From: Breoghania sp037026715
Lineage (GTDB): Bacteria; Pseudomonadota; Alphaproteobacteria; Rhizobiales; Stappiaceae
Direction of reading: 5' to 3'
Assembly (NCBI RefSeq): GCF_037026715.1
Contig: NZ_JBANCG010000003.1
Span: 310,001 to 374,000, forward strand
Length of the DNA stretch: 64,000 bases
The position numbers and the translations under genes are program-made. A model generated the notes under the pieces. The model did not search any database and had not been told where the DNA came from. It worked only from the letters and a program-made list of their open reading frames with translations. Below are positions 61,165-64,000 of the stretch, one piece after another. Numbering within the stretch: position 1 is the first letter of the stretch; the number at the start of each line of letters is the position of its first letter.

Positions 61165-62340
61165 ATGACAGTGACTGAAAAGCCGGCCATTTCGCCGGCC
61201 AATCCCGATTTTTCTTCCGGCCCCTGTGCCAAGCGTCCCGGCTGGACGCTCGATGGCCTCAAGGATGCCCCGCTCGGGCGTTCCCACCGTGCCAAGATCG
61301 GCAAGGCGAAGCTCGCCCAGGCCATCGACAAGACCCGCGAGCTCCTGCAAGTGCCCGCCGATTATCGCATCGGCATCGTTCCGGCCTCCGATACGGGCGC
61401 GGTGGAGATGGCGCTGTGGTCGTTTTTGGGCGCGCGGCCTGTGGACATGCTGGCCTGGGAAAGCTTCGGGTCTGGCTGGGTGACGGACGTCGTCAAGCAG
61501 CTGAAGCTCGACAATGCCCGCAAGCTCGAAGCCGGCTACGGCGAGTTGCCGGATCTCTCGGCCGTCGATTTCTCCCACGACGTGGTCTTCACCTGGAACG
61601 GGACGACTTCCGGCGTGCGCGTGCCGAACGCGGACTGGATTCCTGCGACCCGCGAGGGCCTGACAATCTGCGACGCGACGTCGGCCGCCTTCGCGCAGAA
61701 GCTCGATTTTGCCAAGCTCGACGTGGTCACCTTCTCCTGGCAGAAGGTGCTGGGCGGGGAGGCCGCGCACGGCATGCTGATCCTCAGCCCGCGCGCCGTG
61801 GAACGCCTTGAAACCTATACGCCTTCCTGGCCGCTGCCGAAGGTCTTCCGCATGACCAAGGCGGGCAAGCTCAACGAGGGCATCTTCAAGGGCGAGACCA
61901 TCAACACGCCCTCCATGCTTTGTGTCGAGGACTATCTCGATGCGCTCGACTGGGGCCTTTCGCTTGGCGGGCTGGACGCGCTGATGGCGCGCGCCGATGC
62001 CAATGCCAAGGTCATTGCCGACTGGGTGGAAAAGACCCCGTGGGTCGATTTCCTGGCGGCCGATCCGGCCATCCGCTCAAACACCTCGGTGTGTCTCAAG
62101 ATCGTCGATCCGGCGGTGACGGCGCTCGACGAAAAAGACCAGGGCGTGTTCGCGAAGGCGATCGTCGCAAGGCTCGATGCGGAAGGTGTCGCCTATGACA
62201 TCGGCTCCTACCGCGATGCGCCGGCGGGGCTTCGCATCTGGTGCGGCGCGACGGTGGAGGCCTCCGATCTGGAAGCGCTGACGCCTTGGCTCGACTGGGC
62301 TTTCGCGGAAGCCGTCGCCTCTCTTCAACAGGCGGCCTGA
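61165..62340 (+). CDS. serC: Phosphoserine aminotransferase
   Basis: SerC converts 3-phosphohydroxypyruvate and glutamate to phosphoserine, the second step of serine synthesis. The 391-residue PLP enzyme has the FSSGPCAKRPGW start of the alphaproteobacterial type, TWNGTTSGVRVPN in the cofactor site and the PLP lysine in FSWQKVLGGEAAHG. It has the serC leader motif upstream and serA, the first step, two genes downstream. Confidence 0.96.
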   Translation: MTVTEKPAISPANPDFSSGPCAKRPGWTLDGLKDAPLGRSHRAKIGKAKLAQAIDKTRELLQVPADYRIGIVPASDTGAVEMALWSFLGARPVDMLAWESFGSGWVTDVVKQLKLDNARKLEAGYGELPDLSAVDFSHDVVFTWNGTTSGVRVPNADWIPATREGLTICDATSAAFAQKLDFAKLDVVTFSWQKVLGGEAAHGMLILSPRAVERLETYTPSWPLPKVFRMTKAGKLNEGIFKGETINTPSMLCVEDYLDALDWGLSLGGLDALMARADANAKVIADWVEKTPWVDFLAADPAIRSNTSVCLKIVDPAVTALDEKDQGVFAKAIVARLDAEGVAYDIGSYRDAPAGLRIWCGATVEASDLEALTPWLDWAFAEAVASLQQAA

Positions 62341-62343
62341 TCC

Positions 62344-62826
62344 GTGACGGGCGAACCGATGAGCCGCAAGCTCGCCGGGTTCGTCCGATCGGTCGGGATT
62401 CCGGTGCGTTTCGAAGCGCTGCCGGATCCCACCTTCCTGCCCGGTTTCGATATCCGTTTCGGCACGCTCGTCATCGACGAGGCGCGCCTTCTCTATCCCG
62501 GCGACATCCTGCACGAGGCCGGCCATATCGCGGTGAGCGATCCGGCCGAGCGGGAGCAGGAACGTCTGGATCCGAGCCCGGGCGACGAGATGGCGACGAT
62601 CGCATGGTCCTATGCGGCCGCCTGCCATCTGGGAATTCCGCTGGAGGTCCTCTTCCACCCTGACGGGTACAAGGGGGATGCCGAAGCCTTGATCGAGAAC
62701 TTCTCGACCGGCCACTATCTCGGCGTTCCCCTGTTGCAGCTCTACGGCCTCACCGTCGAGCCGCACCGCGCCGCGGAGGAGGGCGCCGATCCCTATCCCC
62801 ACATGACGGGCTGGCTGCGTTCATGA
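62344..62826 (+). CDS. HExxH-motif hypothetical protein between serC and serA
   Basis: The product (up to 160 residues) is soluble and carries DILHEAGHIAV, a zinc-metallopeptidase-like HExxH, at residues 57-61 of the longest form. A conserved-looking DEMATIAWSYAAACHLGIP follows. I do not recognise a named family. The start is unclear: GTG at 62344 is three bases after the serC stop, and ATG at 62359 is also possible; neither has a strong ribosome site. It is probably co-transcribed with serC. A role in serine synthesis is not implied by the motif. Confidence 0.8.
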   Translation: MTGEPMSRKLAGFVRSVGIPVRFEALPDPTFLPGFDIRFGTLVIDEARLLYPGDILHEAGHIAVSDPAEREQERLDPSPGDEMATIAWSYAAACHLGIPLEVLFHPDGYKGDAEALIENFSTGHYLGVPLLQLYGLTVEPHRAAEEGADPYPHMTGWLRS

Positions 62827-62847
62827 GCCGGCCGAACGAGGTGGATC

Positions 62848-63006
62848 ATGGCTCCCAAGGTACTGATTTCAATAGAAGTTGCGTCCGAATTCGGGCGTTT
62901 TGCGTGCGGCATGCCTCTGTCCGTCGTGTCTGCCGGGCGCGTGGCGTGCTCCTGGTATGATGCCAGCCCGGCACTGCTGAAGGCACCACTCTTCGCAACG
63001 GCTTGA
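62848..63006 (+). pseudogene. Truncated copy of the serA start
   Basis: An ATG at 62848 with GAGG upstream begins MAPKVLIS, identical to the first eight residues of the downstream serA, then diverges and stops after 52 codons. The identity covers exactly 22 bases (62849-62870). This looks like the original serA initiation site cut off by an insertion. The stop overlaps the first possible start (TTG) of the inserted gene. Confidence 0.75.
62849..62870 (+). repeat. 22-base direct repeat, left copy
   Basis: The sequence beginning TGGCTCCCAAGG is repeated exactly at 63528-63549. It begins at the second base of the start codon in both places and flanks a 657-base segment. Confidence 0.9.
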
Positions 63007-63515
63007 CGGCGATGCTGGCCTTCCAAAGGACTTTCCGCTTTGCCGACGTCCAATTGTCGGTGCGTTCGGAGGGCCCCGTTTCCACCGCGCTCTCCGAGCG
63101 GTGCCATCCGAAGCTGCCACAGGGCATGCGGATCGACTGGTGCACCGTTGCCACCGTCACGCTCGATTGCGTCGCCGGGGCCCGGTTCGCGGTTGGCCTG
63201 ACATTGCAGCCGGCGGCGGAGGCAGGCTGGGAGATGGACCAGGAGACGGGCGAAGCCTTTGACGGGACTTCGTTTTGTTCCTCGAACGGAGACGTTGCCT
63301 TCGTCGCGATGCGTGATCCCGACTGGCTGGCGAACAGGTTCGCATTGCGGGTCGTGGACGCCAGCCAAGGCATCGCGCCGTTGACCGTCACCTATGAGGC
63401 GGCGGAAGCCACGTCGCCGATCATCCAGATAGCGATAGCCGAAACCATGCGTCCGTCGAACGAGCAGGAGGCTTTGTCGCCCTGCTTCGCGACGGACGTT
63501 GCTCTTGATTTCTAG
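63003..63515 (+). CDS. Hypothetical protein inserted before serA
   Basis: The product is 170 residues from TTG at 63003 or 167 from ATG at 63012 (MLAFQRTFRF...). No family is recognised. It is predicted soluble and beta-rich (FADVQLSVRSEGPVSTAL, ARFAVGLTLQPAA, GDVAFVAMRDPDWLANRFALRVVDA), with four scattered cysteines and no signal peptide. It fills most of the segment between the two 22-base repeats. The ribosome site is not obvious; translation may be coupled to the stop of the truncated serA fragment. Confidence 0.65.
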   Translation: MTAMLAFQRTFRFADVQLSVRSEGPVSTALSERCHPKLPQGMRIDWCTVATVTLDCVAGARFAVGLTLQPAAEAGWEMDQETGEAFDGTSFCSSNGDVAFVAMRDPDWLANRFALRVVDASQGIAPLTVTYEAAEATSPIIQIAIAETMRPSNEQEALSPCFATDVALDF

Positions 63516-63526
63516 AGGAGGTCAAA

Positions 63527-64000
63527 TTGGCTCCCAAGGTACTGATTTCTGACAAGCTTTCGCCCGCCGCCGTGCAGATCTTCAAGGATCGCGGGCTCGA
63601 TGTCGATTTCCTTCCCGATCTCGGCAAGGACAAGGAAAAGCTGGCCGAGGTGATCGGTCAGTATGACGGTCTTGCCATCCGCTCGGCGACCAAGGTCACG
63701 GAAAAGATCATCGCAAAGGCCGACCGGCTGAAGGTGATCGGGCGGGCCGGCATCGGCGTGGATAACGTCGACATTCCGGCCGCCACCGCCAAGGGCATCA
63801 TCGTGATGAACACGCCCTTCGGCAACGCCATCACCACGGCCGAACATGCCATCGCGATGATGTTTTCCGTCGCCCGGCAGATCCCGGCGGCCGATGCCTC
63901 CACGCAGGCTGGAAAGTGGGAAAAGTCGAAGTTCATGGGCGTGGAGATCACGGCCAAGACGCTGGGGCTGATCGGCTGCGGCAATATCGGCTCCATCGTC
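63527..64000 (+). CDS. serA: D-3-phosphoglycerate dehydrogenase, 3' end beyond window
   Basis: SerA oxidises 3-phosphoglycerate, the first step of serine synthesis. The visible 158 residues cover the substrate domain (VLISDKLSPAAVQIFKDRG and GQYDGLAIRSATKVTEKII). They continue into the start of the Rossmann domain (GRAGIGVDNVDIPAATAKGIIVMNTP and TLGLIGCGNIGSI). The start must be TTG at 63527, with AGAGGAGG well placed upstream. An ATG version of the same start survives at 62848. The gene runs off the right edge of the window. Confidence 0.94.
   Translation, partial: MAPKVLISDKLSPAAVQIFKDRGLDVDFLPDLGKDKEKLAEVIGQYDGLAIRSATKVTEKIIAKADRLKVIGRAGIGVDNVDIPAATAKGIIVMNTPFGNAITTAEHAIAMMFSVARQIPAADASTQAGKWEKSKFMGVEITAKTLGLIGCGNIGSIV
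63528..63549 (+). repeat. 22-base direct repeat, right copy
   Basis: This copy is exactly identical to 62849-62870 and encodes residues 2-8 of serA. The base before it is T here and A in the left copy, which changes the start codon from ATG to TTG. Confidence 0.9.

Overview
The window looks like a chromosomal segment of a high-GC alphaproteobacterium of the order Hyphomicrobiales (Rhizobiales), perhaps a Stappia/Labrenzia-type marine lineage. That placement is inference. It rests on families largely confined to the class (TrcR/DUF1013, DUF1192, DUF1465, DUF4164), on the glycolytic order tkt-gap-pgk-fba, on the order ybgC-tolQRAB-pal-cpoB-tilS-ftsH-glmM, on a likely 6S RNA between zapA and the 5-formyl-THF cyclo-ligase gene, and on a serC leader RNA motif. 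No rRNA, tRNA, CRISPR array, intact insertion sequence or prophage was recognised.

Layout. 1-3.7 kb: the 3' part of an acyl-CoA ligase gene, marC, two divergent DUF465 genes and a diguanylate cyclase. 3.8-9 kb: purEK, DUF1465 and DUF1192, a possible small RNA, a quinone reductase and the cell-cycle regulator trcR. 9.2-15 kb, minus strand: a MotB/OmpA-like plus MotA/ExbB-like motor pair, an inositol-phosphatase-family protein, efp, a Sel1-repeat protein and a degenerate ThiE-fold protein. 15.4-21.7 kb, minus strand: class I aldolase, pgk, a GNAT, gap and tkt. 22.2-26.6 kb: DUF4164-zapA, a WYL regulator, a VOC protein, 6S RNA, an orphan gene, the folate cyclo-ligase and a ymdB-like phosphodiesterase. 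26.7-34.3 kb: a coniferyl-type aldehyde dehydrogenase, yebC, then ruvC-ruvAB broken up by accessory genes and palindromic repeats.

34.4-39.6 kb is accessory: TetR with an old-yellow-enzyme reductase, a chemoreceptor and a lactate dehydrogenase. 39.9-51.8 kb is the envelope and division block: Tol-Pal with CpoB, then tilS, ftsH and glmM. 52.3-59.9 kb holds an outer-membrane beta-barrel, a three-gene NEW3/ABC exporter, an acetate permease and a divergent LysR/DHA2-exporter pair. 60-64 kb holds a strikingly AT-rich orphan gene, then serC, an HExxH protein and the start of serA.

The most unusual spot is the serA start. Its first 22 bases after the initiating base occur twice, at 62849 and 63528, flanking about 0.66 kb with an unrecognised gene. 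The upstream copy keeps an ATG but runs into a 52-codon dead end, while the full gene now starts at TTG. Other items worth a look are paired palindromic elements flanking ruvC and ruvA whose hairpin tips covary, the low-GC orphan at 60.2-61.0 kb, a twin palindrome in the tkt/DUF4164 intergenic region, and a motor pair resembling ZorA/ZorB without ZorC/D.
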